Translations under genes and position numbers: made by a program
Shown: positions 1 to 8,827 of the stretch, piece after piece
Layout of the letters: the number at the start of each line of letters is the position of its first letter
How positions within the stretch are numbered: position 1 is the first letter of the stretch
Assembly: GCF_009729075.1 (NCBI RefSeq)
Contig: NZ_VTGY01000001.1
Coordinates: forward strand, 124,001-188,000
Direction of reading: 5' to 3'
Length of the DNA: 64,000 bases
Origin: Mycolicibacterium sp. CBMA 226
GTDB lineage: Bacteria; Actinomycetota; Actinomycetes; Mycobacteriales; Mycobacteriaceae
The notes under the pieces: model-generated
The model's database searches: none
Told to the model about the DNA's origin: nothing
Seen by the model: the letters and a program-made list of their open reading frames with translations, nothing else

Positions 1-316
1 CTGTCGCCGCGGCGGCCAATTGAAACGTCGCCGCGAAGGCGATGGACTGGGCACGGGTCAGCACCCGGGTGGCCCACATGAACGTGAACGCGATCGCGGC
101 AGCGATCAGGATGCCGTTGAAAGCGTCCTGCGGCGGTTGCGAAAGGTTGACGGGCAAGGCGCCGGTCCATGGTCCCTCGATGCATAACGACGTGGACGCC
201 ACCACCAGCAGGTTTCGCACGGGGGAGCGCCTGTTGTCGGGTTCCAGGTAGGCCCACAGCCATTCGTAGTGGTCAGGCTGCCCCCACCAATCCAGCAACT
301 TTTGCCGAAGCCTCAT
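1..316 (-). CDS. N-terminus of membrane protein, probable GGDEF diguanylate cyclase (partial)
   Basis: This reading frame starts at the ATG at 316 and runs off the left edge, so only the first 105 codons are visible. The N-terminus (MRLRQKLLDWWGQPDHYEWL) resembles the opening of mycobacterial membrane-anchored GGDEF proteins, which begin with a short WW-Q-D-x-Y-x-WL motif before a multi-helix membrane domain. Two hydrophobic stretches follow (about residues 35-45 and 70-85), consistent with membrane helices. The GGDEF domain itself would lie outside the window, so a c-di-GMP role is inference. It could be another membrane protein of similar N-terminal design. Confidence 0.5.
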   Translation of the reverse strand, partial: MRLRQKLLDWWGQPDHYEWLWAYLEPDNRRSPVRNLLVVASTSLCIEGPWTGALPVNLSQPPQDAFNGILIAAAIAFTFMWATRVLTRAQSIAFAATFQLAAAAT

Positions 317-669
317 CGAGGCACGATCTTACTGGATAGCTGCACTATTTGAACTCGCTGAACAAGGGCGAATCTACAGTGGACGGCTCTCTGAGCGAAC
401 ATTCAGTATGGCCGGGTGGTCATGGTCCACGGGTGCCGGCACGCTCATTCGCAGGCGGACTGTGCCGAAGATTCGGGCAGCATCGCCGGGCAGCGAGTCC
501 GCTCCGGCCTCGGGGGCAATCCGTCACTGCCATCAATCGGATGGCGATCCCGGGTCGCTTTCGCGTCGTGCTGGACCGACACACTTTGCCACTGATTTGT
601 CAGCAGTAATTGACCGTTGAATCAACTATCTACCCACAAATTGTGGTTCAAATACTCCGATGGCATCAT
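317..669. other. Intergenic region, no convincing gene
   Basis: This 353-base gap separates the minus-strand membrane protein from the 3' end of the small secreted protein. Open frames here (for example 349-609 plus) have no ribosome-binding site, no family resemblance and an arginine/proline/serine-rich composition typical of shadow frames in GC-rich DNA. It should hold the promoter of the leftmost gene, but no clear -10/-35 pair was recognised. Confidence 0.5.
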
Positions 670-1017
670 TCATCGATTGCACATGAGATCAACGTACGCA
701 GTCTTATAACGAACGAGATTGCCGACGTTCCCAGTCGGGCCTCGCTGTATCCAGGAGTGCTTGACAGCAGTGCCCTCCCGCACCGCGATGACCGTACATT
801 CCTCGATGGGTGCGTTACCGACCTTGTTGAGTATCGGTCGAAGTCCTTGTGCTTCCAGATCACTGATCGTGGCCTGGGCCGATTTCTGTACATCGGGGGC
901 AGCCAGCGCCGGACCTGCCGAGCCCAGACTCAACACGATCGCTACAGACGCAACCACGAGGCTCTTGGTAATACCGCTGCCTGACAATTCAATTTCCTTT
1001 CCAGCATTCGAGACCAT
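670..1017 (-). CDS. Small secreted protein with two conserved cysteines
   Basis: The predicted protein has 115 residues, with a signal peptide (hydrophobic core about residues 17-39, Ala-x-Ala cleavage near residue 40) and a mature part of about 75 residues. Two cysteines, in an ECTV motif and in a C-terminal YVDLMC motif, probably form a disulfide. The same layout (CTV then YVDVTC) occurs in the protein at 40637-40936, so the two look like paralogs of an uncharacterised mycobacterial exported family. A TTG at 987 is an alternative start, preceded by an AAAGGAAA ribosome-binding site, and gives a more normal signal peptide. Function unknown. Confidence 0.75.
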   Translation of the reverse strand: MVSNAGKEIELSGSGITKSLVVASVAIVLSLGSAGPALAAPDVQKSAQATISDLEAQGLRPILNKVGNAPIEECTVIAVREGTAVKHSWIQRGPTGNVGNLVRYKTAYVDLMCNR

Positions 1018-1162
1018 TATCTGCGTTGTCTCAAATTCAATGCTAGCCAGGATCGATCGCGCGTCGAGATACTCATATGCGACGCATAAGGATCGTCATG
1101 TCAATTTCATAAATGATCCGTAGTCGTTTCAGGCATTGCTAGCCGACGATCACGACATCAGG

Positions 1163-2881
1163 TCATGACTGCCGGGGACCCTTCATCAGATCGACCCATG
1201 TCTCGGCGGTCGAGCCGAGGGTGCCGGCGGCGAAGACGCTGATGCCACCGTTCGGATCGAGGAATTGCCCGCTGCCGGGATCGTAGGTCGTGGCGCCCGG
1301 TCCGCTGGCTTGCGGTTGTCCGTTCCCGGCTGGGGATGGGGATTCTGCCGGCAGTGGCGCAGGTGAGTCCGGCGCTGGGGGTGGCCACGGCTGGGTCTGC
1401 GCGGCGCCGGCGGGAACTTGTCCGTACGGCGGGACCTGTTGGTCTGGTGGGGCCCGGAACGGCAGTGGAGGTGGTTGGGGTCCGCGCGTAACAGGCGGAG
1501 TTTGCGAGGGGAACGGGGGCGTCAACGCCGGACCTGGTCCGGGTGGGACGCCGGGTGGCAGCTGTACGACCGGGGGCCCTGGATCATAGTCGGCCTCCGG
1601 GGGAATGTTGGGATACTTGTTGGGCGGCAGGATGTTACGTGGGTCGGTGACCGGAGTGTCGTATGGCACGGGTGGTCCCCGCCACGGGTTGTTGCCGATG
1701 GGGACGTAGCCTGCTGGATCGCGGCACAAGTCGACAGTGGGTGCGCGCTTTCCGGGGAATTCCTGGCACGGGTAATTGCGCGCTCCGCGCACCGCGGTGG
1801 GGTCGTTCTGTGCCACCTTGCAGTAGAGATCCGGGGGGATGTCGCGCAGCGTCTGGTCGGCGGGGGTGCGCTGGTCTGGCGGCGGTATGAAGCCGGTCAG
1901 GCATGGCGGGGGATCGCCGAGGTTGAACTTGAAGTCGGCCTTGGCGCCCTCATCGCCGGGTAACTGCTGGGCCACGGTGAGCAGGACCGCGGTGAGGGCG
2001 GGGAACACGACGAGCGTCTGTTCGATGGACTTGTGGTAGATCACCCCGATACGCCCGAAGTTGGCGAGGTTGGCTGCCAAGACGGGGAAGGAGGGCCGGA
2101 TGCCTTCAAAGGTTTCGGTCGCCGCGGCAGCCGCGCCGGGGGCGGCCTGCAGTACTGCGCGGATCTCGGGGTCGGCGCGGCGTGCCTCGGTCGACAAGCG
2201 GGCCAGTCCGTCGGCGATGGACTTGATGCTGTCGCCGCTTTGGATTTGCGCATCGAGGAAGGGACCGGCCTGATCGATGAGGGCGGTGGTGTCGCCTGTG
2301 TATCTGTCGGCTTCGTCGACGAGGAGCCTGGCGGACTCGATGAGTCGTGCCAATTCCGGTCCCGTGCCGTCGAAGGCCTTGAAGGTCTCGTGTAGTAGGT
2401 CGTGCAGGCGGCTGTTGTCCAGGGAGTCGATGAGCGCTTGGGCCTCATGGAGCAATCCGGCGATGTCGCCGGGTATTTGGGTGTGGGCGCGGTCGATTCG
2501 GGAACCGTTGCGCAGCGATTCCGCGGAGGCGTTGGGGGGCGGCACCAGATCGATGTACAGCTCGCCGATGGCCGACATGCTCTTCACCGATGCGGTGACG
2601 TCGGCCGGTATCGCGGTGTCGGAGTCCAACTGCATTGCCGCGTCGACACCGTGGCCGTGAGTGAGCGATACGGCCGTGACGTGGCCGATTGTGGTACCGC
2701 GGTAGGTGACGTTGGCATTGCGGTAGAGGCCGCCACTGGAGGTGAAATTCGCCGTGACGTTGTAGACCCCGAATCCCAGAGCAGCGGGCACGTGTAGGTA
2801 GAACAGTGCTACGGCGACTATGACGATGACCGCGACTACCGAAAAGATGGCCAACTGCACGCGGATCAGACGAGTGAGCAC
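1163..2881 (-). CDS. mceF: MceF family protein, last gene of mce operon
   Basis: This 572-residue protein has an N-terminal membrane helix (about residues 9-31) followed by the MCE/MlaD domain (about 38-115). A helical region extends to about 330, and the C-terminal tail after about 340 is very proline-rich and low in complexity. Mce proteins assemble at the mycobacterial cell surface as lipid-import complexes, and MceF is the sixth subunit. The GTG start lies just after the mceE stop (3-base gap), so the genes are co-transcribed. The long Pro/Gly/Gln tail is common in MceF proteins. No mce-associated (mas) genes follow; the next gene downstream encodes an unrelated small secreted protein. 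Confidence 0.93.
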   Translation of the reverse strand: MLTRLIRVQLAIFSVVAVIVIVAVALFYLHVPAALGFGVYNVTANFTSSGGLYRNANVTYRGTTIGHVTAVSLTHGHGVDAAMQLDSDTAIPADVTASVKSMSAIGELYIDLVPPPNASAESLRNGSRIDRAHTQIPGDIAGLLHEAQALIDSLDNSRLHDLLHETFKAFDGTGPELARLIESARLLVDEADRYTGDTTALIDQAGPFLDAQIQSGDSIKSIADGLARLSTEARRADPEIRAVLQAAPGAAAAATETFEGIRPSFPVLAANLANFGRIGVIYHKSIEQTLVVFPALTAVLLTVAQQLPGDEGAKADFKFNLGDPPPCLTGFIPPPDQRTPADQTLRDIPPDLYCKVAQNDPTAVRGARNYPCQEFPGKRAPTVDLCRDPAGYVPIGNNPWRGPPVPYDTPVTDPRNILPPNKYPNIPPEADYDPGPPVVQLPPGVPPGPGPALTPPFPSQTPPVTRGPQPPPLPFRAPPDQQVPPYGQVPAGAAQTQPWPPPAPDSPAPLPAESPSPAGNGQPQASGPGATTYDPGSGQFLDPNGGISVFAAGTLGSTAETWVDLMKGPRQS

Positions 2882-2884
2882 GAT

Positions 2885-4087
2885 TCACCGACCTCCAGGT
2901 GGCGGTGGGGTTTCGGCGCGCGGCGGTGGGACGCTGAACGGGTCCGCAGCCTGCCCGGAGAGATTGGCCATCTGGCCCATGAGGAAGTCCGGCGGATCGA
3001 TCACCTCGTTGAGGTGCCGCATATTGGGGTCCAAAGTGGATGTGGTGAAGAGGTTTTCGCCGAATCGCCGGGTCGTGAGGTCCAATGTGATGAACACGTT
3101 CAGATAGTCGCCGCGGACCATTTGCTTGATGCCGCCTTGCGGTATCGGAAATGTGGCCAAGACCGGCAAGGCGCCAACGAGAGCATCGGCGTTGTCGGCC
3201 AACGGCTTCAGCGTCGAGTAGGCGTCCTTGAGGTCGGCGGCGAAGTGCACCTTCGATTGAGACAGGATCCGGGACGCGATCTCGGCGAACTGTCGCAGAG
3301 CGGCGAAGCCCTCGACGATGTGACCGCCGTTGTCGTTGAGGACGCGCAGTGCTGCCGGTGACGCGGCGAGTGCTCGTGCCAGCTTGTCGTTGCCGTGTGC
3401 CACCTGTCCGGCGAATCTGGCCAACTTCTCTGCGGCCGTGATGAGATCACCGGTTTGTCGATCGACCGAAGCGGTGAGTTCTGCGAGGCGCGGTAAGAAG
3501 TCGGCGAACTGGCCTGCGTGCCCGGCTATCGCCGAATACAGCTCGTCGGTGATGTCTTCGAGCGCACCGAGATTGCCTTTGTTGACGATCACGCCGAGCG
3601 AGGAGAGTACTTCTTCGGTGGTCGGGTACCGCCCGGCCCGCCCGATGGGAATGTGTGTCCCCGGCTGCAACGTTCCGGTCGGCGGCTGGTCGGTCGGAGC
3701 GGCGAGCTCGAGGTGCTGGGACCCGAGCAGCGAGGTCTGGCCGATGGTTGCGGTGGCGTTGGCCGGCAGCTTCACCCCCGCGTTCAACACGATCTGGACT
3801 TCGGCGTAGAACGTGCCGTCACTGCGTTGCACGGCTTGCATTCCAGACACGCTGCCCACGGTGACGTCGTCGACGAGCACCGGTGAGTTCTGCGGGAGTG
3901 ACGCGACGTCGGGGAGCTCGGCGCTGATGGTGAACGATCCCTTGCCGTGTCCCTCGGTGCCGGGCATGTTCAGCGAGTTGAGGCCGCCGAATTGACACGC
4001 GCTCAAAGTTATTGCCGTGCAGCCGATGGCCACGCCACGCCGACTCGTGCACGCCAGGCGATTTCTGGCCGTTGCCATCGCCCTCAC
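2885..4087 (-). CDS. mceE: MceE family lipoprotein
   Basis: This 400-residue Mce subunit has a lipoprotein signal: a hydrophobic segment ending in the lipobox LSAC, with the lipidated cysteine near residue 31, as expected for MceE (LprK-type) proteins. The MCE domain covers about residues 50-130, with the usual SLLGSQHLEL-type strand. A helical segment and a short proline-rich tail follow. The start overlaps the mceD stop by 4 bases (ATGA at 4084-4087), indicating translational coupling. A second ATG three codons in is an alternative start. By family role it is a surface-anchored component of the Mce lipid transporter. Confidence 0.93.
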   Translation of the reverse strand: MRAMATARNRLACTSRRGVAIGCTAITLSACQFGGLNSLNMPGTEGHGKGSFTISAELPDVASLPQNSPVLVDDVTVGSVSGMQAVQRSDGTFYAEVQIVLNAGVKLPANATATIGQTSLLGSQHLELAAPTDQPPTGTLQPGTHIPIGRAGRYPTTEEVLSSLGVIVNKGNLGALEDITDELYSAIAGHAGQFADFLPRLAELTASVDRQTGDLITAAEKLARFAGQVAHGNDKLARALAASPAALRVLNDNGGHIVEGFAALRQFAEIASRILSQSKVHFAADLKDAYSTLKPLADNADALVGALPVLATFPIPQGGIKQMVRGDYLNVFITLDLTTRRFGENLFTTSTLDPNMRHLNEVIDPPDFLMGQMANLSGQAADPFSVPPPRAETPPPPGGR

Positions 4088-5490
4088 CCGCCTGCTCCTG
4101 GCTGTGGATCAGCGCCGGTGCTGGGTGTTGGAGCAGGGGCCGCGGGCACCGGGGAAGGCGCTGCCTGATTACTTCCTGCGGTTCCCGGACCAGGTGAGGT
4201 CCCGGCCGGCGGGGGAAGTAGGAGCGACGCCAGATCGGTGTCGGGCGGGATGACTGGTGGTGTCACGCCCGGCAGTGGTTGCCACTGCAGTTGAGATATC
4301 GGTGTTTGGGCTTTCGCCTCGGTTTCCGGTGTGTCGTAGACGATCTGCCCCTTGTAGGCCGTGATGCCGTTGATCGGATGGAACAAGAGCGGGGGGAAGT
4401 TGGCCGCGAGGCGCCGGAGCACCGGCGCCATCCGCTGACGGCATATTTCGGCGCGCTTGTAATAGTCGGGAGTGGCACCGGTCTGCAGGACACCACCGCA
4501 GATGAACTGCACCGGGTTGGCGAAGTTCGGCAGGTTGAGGATTCCGTTGACCGAGGCTTGAGCGGGGTCGTAGATATTGTAGAAGTTCGCGAGGCCGTTG
4601 GGGGCAACGTGCAACACCTGCTCGATGTCGCCGCTGTGCTGGGTAAGCAGAGACGTGAACTGGGCGAGCCGGTCGACTTGGCCGACGAGGCTGGCGTTGT
4701 TGTCCTTGAGGAATCCGCGAATGTCGTTGAGAGCCATAGATAACGTGCCGAGTGCAGTGTCGAGACGCGAGGAGCTGTCTGCCAAAACCTGTGACACGGA
4801 TGCGACGTGACTGGAGAACTCGACAATCTGGTCGTTGCTGCGTGACAGTGCGTCGACCAGGATGTGGAGGTTCTTGACGGTGCCCAGCAGGTCGGTGCGG
4901 GAGTCGCCGAGCCGCCCGGCGGTTTGGGACAGCTCTCGAATGACTTGTCGGAATGAATCGCCGTTGCCGTCGAAGGTGTCAGCTGCCTGGTTGACGAATC
5001 GGGACAGCGGCCCCTGTATGGATCCTGTTGTGGGGCCGAGCTGTTGGCTAAGTTTGGTGAGTTCGTCTTTCACCTGGTCCCATTCGACGGGCACGGCGGT
5101 GCGATCGCCGGGAATCCTCGCGCCATCGGTCGCGGTCGGTCCGCTGTCATAGACCGGTGCAAGTTCGATGAACCGCGCTGCGACGAGGTTCGGCGCCACG
5201 ATCACGGCGGCGGCGTCGGCGGGAATATCGACATCGCGGTTCACCGTCATGGTGATCTTGGTGCTGCCGCGCCCGGATGTGATCGCGGTGATGGTGCCTA
5301 CCGGTACTCCGGCGACCTTCACGGCATCACCGGGATAGAGGCCGACGGCTGAGGTGAAGTCGCCGCTGATGGTGAGAGGGCGCGGGGTGGGCCACACGGC
5401 GACCGCGGCGCTGCCCAACAATGCGAGCAGCGCGACCAGAAGTGTGATCTGTACGGCGGGGCGGCGAATGCGAATGTCGTTGATTTTCAT
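4084..5490 (-). CDS. mceD: MceD family protein
   Basis: The 468-residue protein has an N-terminal membrane helix (about residues 13-33), an MCE domain (about 38-120) beginning with the typical SGDFTSAVGLYPGDAVKVAG strand, and a long helical region. A cysteine-containing segment (about 325-350) and a proline/alanine/serine-rich tail complete it. This is the standard MceD layout. It overlaps mceC by 4 bases and mceE by 4 bases, so expression is tightly coupled. The substrate cannot be read from the sequence; neighbouring steroid-type oxidases suggest a sterol- or terpenoid-like lipid (inference). Confidence 0.93.
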   Translation of the reverse strand: MKINDIRIRRPAVQITLLVALLALLGSAAVAVWPTPRPLTISGDFTSAVGLYPGDAVKVAGVPVGTITAITSGRGSTKITMTVNRDVDIPADAAAVIVAPNLVAARFIELAPVYDSGPTATDGARIPGDRTAVPVEWDQVKDELTKLSQQLGPTTGSIQGPLSRFVNQAADTFDGNGDSFRQVIRELSQTAGRLGDSRTDLLGTVKNLHILVDALSRSNDQIVEFSSHVASVSQVLADSSSRLDTALGTLSMALNDIRGFLKDNNASLVGQVDRLAQFTSLLTQHSGDIEQVLHVAPNGLANFYNIYDPAQASVNGILNLPNFANPVQFICGGVLQTGATPDYYKRAEICRQRMAPVLRRLAANFPPLLFHPINGITAYKGQIVYDTPETEAKAQTPISQLQWQPLPGVTPPVIPPDTDLASLLLPPPAGTSPGPGTAGSNQAAPSPVPAAPAPTPSTGADPQPGAGG

Positions 5491-6551
5491 GGTGATTTGG
5501 GCCTGACGGTGGTGCGTTCGACCAGGAATCCGCGAAGTAGATCGGCCAGGGACTCAGGCAACTTTCCGGGCTGGAAGTAGAGGTCGGTGAGCAGGCCCGC
5601 CGCGCTGGGTGGCGGCACGCCACCGATGTTTGCCTCGAATCCGGGCGCCGATCCGACCACCTCGCCCAGAGCCGTCGCGTAGTGGGGAAGACGTGCGAGC
5701 GCTTCGGCGATGTGTTCGCGGTGCTCGTTGAGGTTGTCCAGCACCAAGTTGAGTTTCTGCAAGGCTGGGCCGAATTCGGTGCGGTTGTCGGCGACGAAGC
5801 CCGAAAGTTGGCGGGCGAGATCGGTGATGCCGGAAACCAACGAGTTGATGGCTTGACGTCTGGCATCGAGTTGAGTGAAGAGGGAGTTGCCGTCGGTGAT
5901 CAACTGGTTGATCTGCTCGGCGCGCTTGGCCAGCACCGCCGACACCGAATTCGCATGTGCGAGTGTCTGCGCGATCTGCTCGTCGCGGGCGTTGAGGCTC
6001 CGTGACAGGGCGGTGACTCCATCCAGTGCGCCACGCAATTGGGGGGTCGCGTCATGCAGAGCGTCGGTGAGAGTCTGCAGTGCCTCGGCGAATTGGGGCT
6101 TGTTCAGATCCCCGACGTTGTGGCCCAAATCTTGCAGCGCGTTGTTCAAGCTGTAGGGCGTGGTGGTGCGACCGAGGGGGATCAACGTACTCGTGCCGGA
6201 TCCCTTGGGGGTGATGGCCAGCGTGCGCCGACCAAGCACGCTGTCGGTCTTGATGGCGGCCAGGCTCTGATCGCCGATGTGTAGCTTGCGGTCAACGGTG
6301 AAGTCGACCTTCGCTGATCGCTTGGCCAGTTCGACCGAGGTGACGGTTCCGACCGGGTACCCGTAGATCCCGACGTCATTGCCGGCAGTGATGCCTGCCG
6401 CGTTGGTGAAATAGGCTGTGTACCTTTTTTTCTGGGGCCAGACGGGTAGATCGGCGTACCCGAATGCGGTGAGGACCAGACAGGTGACGAGCACTATCCC
6501 GATGATTCCGGTGCGCAGTGGGGTGCGGGCAGCGGCGCGTTTACTTGGCAA
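5487..6551 (-). CDS. mceC: MceC family protein
   Basis: This 354-residue Mce subunit has one N-terminal membrane helix (about residues 14-34) and an MCE domain (about 40-118) with the GNDVGIYGYPVGTVTSVEL strand, followed by a long helical domain predicted to form the tube of the complex. It lacks the extended proline-rich tail of many MceC proteins and ends at a short KSP. It overlaps mceB by 11 bases and mceD by 4. A run of seven A bases encodes the Lys-Lys-Arg of the first MCE strand, near 6427; the frame is intact. Confidence 0.92.
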   Translation of the reverse strand: MPSKRAAARTPLRTGIIGIVLVTCLVLTAFGYADLPVWPQKKRYTAYFTNAAGITAGNDVGIYGYPVGTVTSVELAKRSAKVDFTVDRKLHIGDQSLAAIKTDSVLGRRTLAITPKGSGTSTLIPLGRTTTPYSLNNALQDLGHNVGDLNKPQFAEALQTLTDALHDATPQLRGALDGVTALSRSLNARDEQIAQTLAHANSVSAVLAKRAEQINQLITDGNSLFTQLDARRQAINSLVSGITDLARQLSGFVADNRTEFGPALQKLNLVLDNLNEHREHIAEALARLPHYATALGEVVGSAPGFEANIGGVPPPSAAGLLTDLYFQPGKLPESLADLLRGFLVERTTVRPKSP

Positions 6552-7572
6552 AGGAGCACCTGCCTTGGGTTGGGTCTGGCGGGCTGACGGCCGGGATGAG
6601 GAGGTCGCTTCCGGCGGGGCCGTTGACCTTGAACTTCAGTTGGCAGAAGTAGATGTTGAAGAAGGCACCGTAGGAGCCGAGGGCACTGAGCCGAAGATAG
6701 TCTTCGGCCAACGGCTCGATGACCGTATTGACTTGCTTCTTGTGATCGTCGAGAACGGTCGCCAGAGGACGGGCGTTGGCGATGATCCCTTGCAGAGGCC
6801 GACGCGAGTTGTCCAGCATGGCGGTGAGATCGGACTGCGCGGAGGCCAGCGGCGGAATGGCGCCGGCAATCGGATCGCTGCCCTGTGCGAGCGTGGTCAC
6901 CAACTTTTGAAGCTGATCCACACTGGCGTCGAGTTGAGCGTTCTTGTCATCGACGGTTCCCAGCACCGAATTCAGATCCGCGATGACGTCGCCGATGAGC
7001 TGATCGCGAGCGGCGATGGTTTGCGTGAACGACCCTGTGCTCGACAACATCTCGGCCAGGTCGCCTCCCTTGCCTTGCAGGAGCTCAATCACTGCGTTGC
7101 TGAGGTGATTGACCTTGTCAGCGTCGAGCCCCTTCAGGACGGGGCGCAAGCCCCCCGGCAGCGCATCGAGGTCTAGGGCCGGTTCGGTGTTGCTGGTCGG
7201 GATCGTGGCGTTCTCAGGAAGCTTGTGCAGCTCGCCGGGGCCGGCAGTGATCTCCAGAAAGCGGTCCCCGACCAGGTTTTCGTATCGGATGGCCGCGCGG
7301 GTCGAGGTGTACAGCTGGTAGCGCTTGTCAACGCTGAACGTCACCTCGACGTGGTCGCCGGTGATTGCGATGTCGGAAACCGACCCGACGCGGATGCCGG
7401 CGATGCGCACGACTTGGCCGGTCTTCAGGCGCGATACCGAGGTGAAGTCCGCGTGGTAGGTGGTCGCGGAGCCGAACCTGAAGTTCCCGAATGTCACGAT
7501 CAAGCCGGCCAGGACGAGCAGCATGGTGACGGTGAAGGCGCCGACCTTGAATCCAATGCGCTTGGGGGTCAT
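6541..7572 (-). CDS. mceB: MceB family protein
   Basis: This 343-residue subunit starts at the ATG at 7572, where the mceA stop and mceB start share a base (TGATG), so a longer upstream frame is not used. An N-terminal helix (about residues 8-27) precedes the MCE domain (about 38-115; motif LKTGQVVRIAGIRVGSV) and a helical domain with the conserved SYGAFFNIYFCQLK segment near the C-terminus that is characteristic of MceB. It is a secreted, membrane-anchored component of the Mce lipid-uptake complex. Confidence 0.94.
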   Translation of the reverse strand: MTPKRIGFKVGAFTVTMLLVLAGLIVTFGNFRFGSATTYHADFTSVSRLKTGQVVRIAGIRVGSVSDIAITGDHVEVTFSVDKRYQLYTSTRAAIRYENLVGDRFLEITAGPGELHKLPENATIPTSNTEPALDLDALPGGLRPVLKGLDADKVNHLSNAVIELLQGKGGDLAEMLSSTGSFTQTIAARDQLIGDVIADLNSVLGTVDDKNAQLDASVDQLQKLVTTLAQGSDPIAGAIPPLASAQSDLTAMLDNSRRPLQGIIANARPLATVLDDHKKQVNTVIEPLAEDYLRLSALGSYGAFFNIYFCQLKFKVNGPAGSDLLIPAVSPPDPTQGRCSFAK

Positions 7573-8774
7573 CAGAATCTGTCGCGTTCTGCGTAGGCGC
7601 CATTGAAGAGGAACTGCAGGGTGTTGGGTGGATCGAATTGTAGTTCGGTGTTGGGTTGGTAGGGGATGTAGGCGTTGTCGGTGACCAGGAACTGGGGGTG
7701 GTACCACGAGCCAGAACCCTGCTTGGTCGGAAGGTTAGGTAGCCCACGGCAATTCGGGCCGCCCGACGCATTCACGATGGGCAGGCTCTCGGGGTAGGTG
7801 TAGGGCGGTGAGCCGGGCTTGAAGTTCGCGCTGAGAAAGAGTCCCGGAACCGTGCCGCCCACGAGGGGGCTGAATTTGGTGTTGGCGTCGGAAAGCGCGG
7901 TGACCAGGCACGGGAACTCCGGGGAGTAGTCGCCGAGCACTTTCAGCGGCGCGCGCAGTCGTTGGACCGCGGCGATGAAATCATTCTCGGCCGGTCCGAG
8001 CGTGGCCGCGCCGGCGGTGCCCAGTCCGGTGGTGGCCAACAGAGTTGCGGTCAAGTTGTCTTTCTCGTCGACGATCGTCTTGCTGATGGTCGGGACATTG
8101 TCGAGCGTGGTCAAAAGGTCCGGTGTGGCGTCGGCGTAGATGTCGGCGGTCTGCGCGAACTTCTGTAGATCGCTTTGCACGGCAGGGAGTTTCGGGTTGA
8201 GCTTGCCCAGGTATGTGGTGAGCGTGCTGACGGTGTCGCCGAGGTTCTTACCGTTGTCGCGGAGGCCCTCGGTGAGCGCAGTCAAGGTCGCATTGAGCTG
8301 AATGGGGTCGATCTTGTGCAGCGTGTCGACGAGGGCTTGGAACAGGGTGTTCGCTTCTACCGCGACAGCAGCCGCATGCAGCGTGGTGTTCGGCGCCAAC
8401 GGTTTTGGCGATGGGTCGTCTGGCGGGAGGAACTCGACTGACTTGCCGCCGAAGACGGTGTTACTGGCGATCCGCACGGTGGCGTTGGCAGGGATGTAGT
8501 CGATCTGGTCCGCAACAATAGCCAAGGTGAGGCGGGCCTGGGTGCCGTCGTAGTCGATGGCCGTGACTTTGCCGACCTGCACACCGAGATACTTGACCTT
8601 GGCATCGCGGTCCATCACCAGACCTGCACGCTCGGCGGTCACGGTGATGGTGTCGACGGGGGTGAAGGCCGCCGTATATGCCAGGTACGTGATCCACACG
8701 GCGGCGGCGACACCCATCACCATGACGAGGGCAGCCAACCGCACGGCCCACGCGCGCCGGCCTTCAACAATCAC
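7572..8774 (-). CDS. mceA: MceA family protein
   Basis: First Mce subunit of the operon, with one membrane helix close to the N-terminus (VRLAALVMVMGVAAAVWITY), an MCE domain (motif YLGVQVGKVTAID) and a long helical domain ending in a segment with Cys-Arg-Gly-Leu-Pro. The start is uncertain. The frame is open from a GTG at 8888, which would overlap the P450 gene by 61 bases. A GTG at 8774 with a GAG motif upstream lies just after the P450 stop and gives the short N-terminus usual for MceA, so it was chosen. A TTG at 8801 is another option. No yrbE permease genes precede it, which is unusual for an mce operon. Confidence 0.9.
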   Translation of the reverse strand: MIVEGRRAWAVRLAALVMVMGVAAAVWITYLAYTAAFTPVDTITVTAERAGLVMDRDAKVKYLGVQVGKVTAIDYDGTQARLTLAIVADQIDYIPANATVRIASNTVFGGKSVEFLPPDDPSPKPLAPNTTLHAAAVAVEANTLFQALVDTLHKIDPIQLNATLTALTEGLRDNGKNLGDTVSTLTTYLGKLNPKLPAVQSDLQKFAQTADIYADATPDLLTTLDNVPTISKTIVDEKDNLTATLLATTGLGTAGAATLGPAENDFIAAVQRLRAPLKVLGDYSPEFPCLVTALSDANTKFSPLVGGTVPGLFLSANFKPGSPPYTYPESLPIVNASGGPNCRGLPNLPTKQGSGSWYHPQFLVTDNAYIPYQPNTELQFDPPNTLQFLFNGAYAERDRF

Positions 8775-8827
8775 GATCGACTCGGATCGCGTGACAACCA
8801 AGTGTGTTGTGGCCGTTCGACATTCCG

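Noticed and set aside
6421..6431. Seven-base A run in mceC as a possible slippage or frameshift site
   Set aside because: The frame is intact and the encoded Lys-Lys-Arg fits the MCE strand; no evidence of programmed frameshifting.
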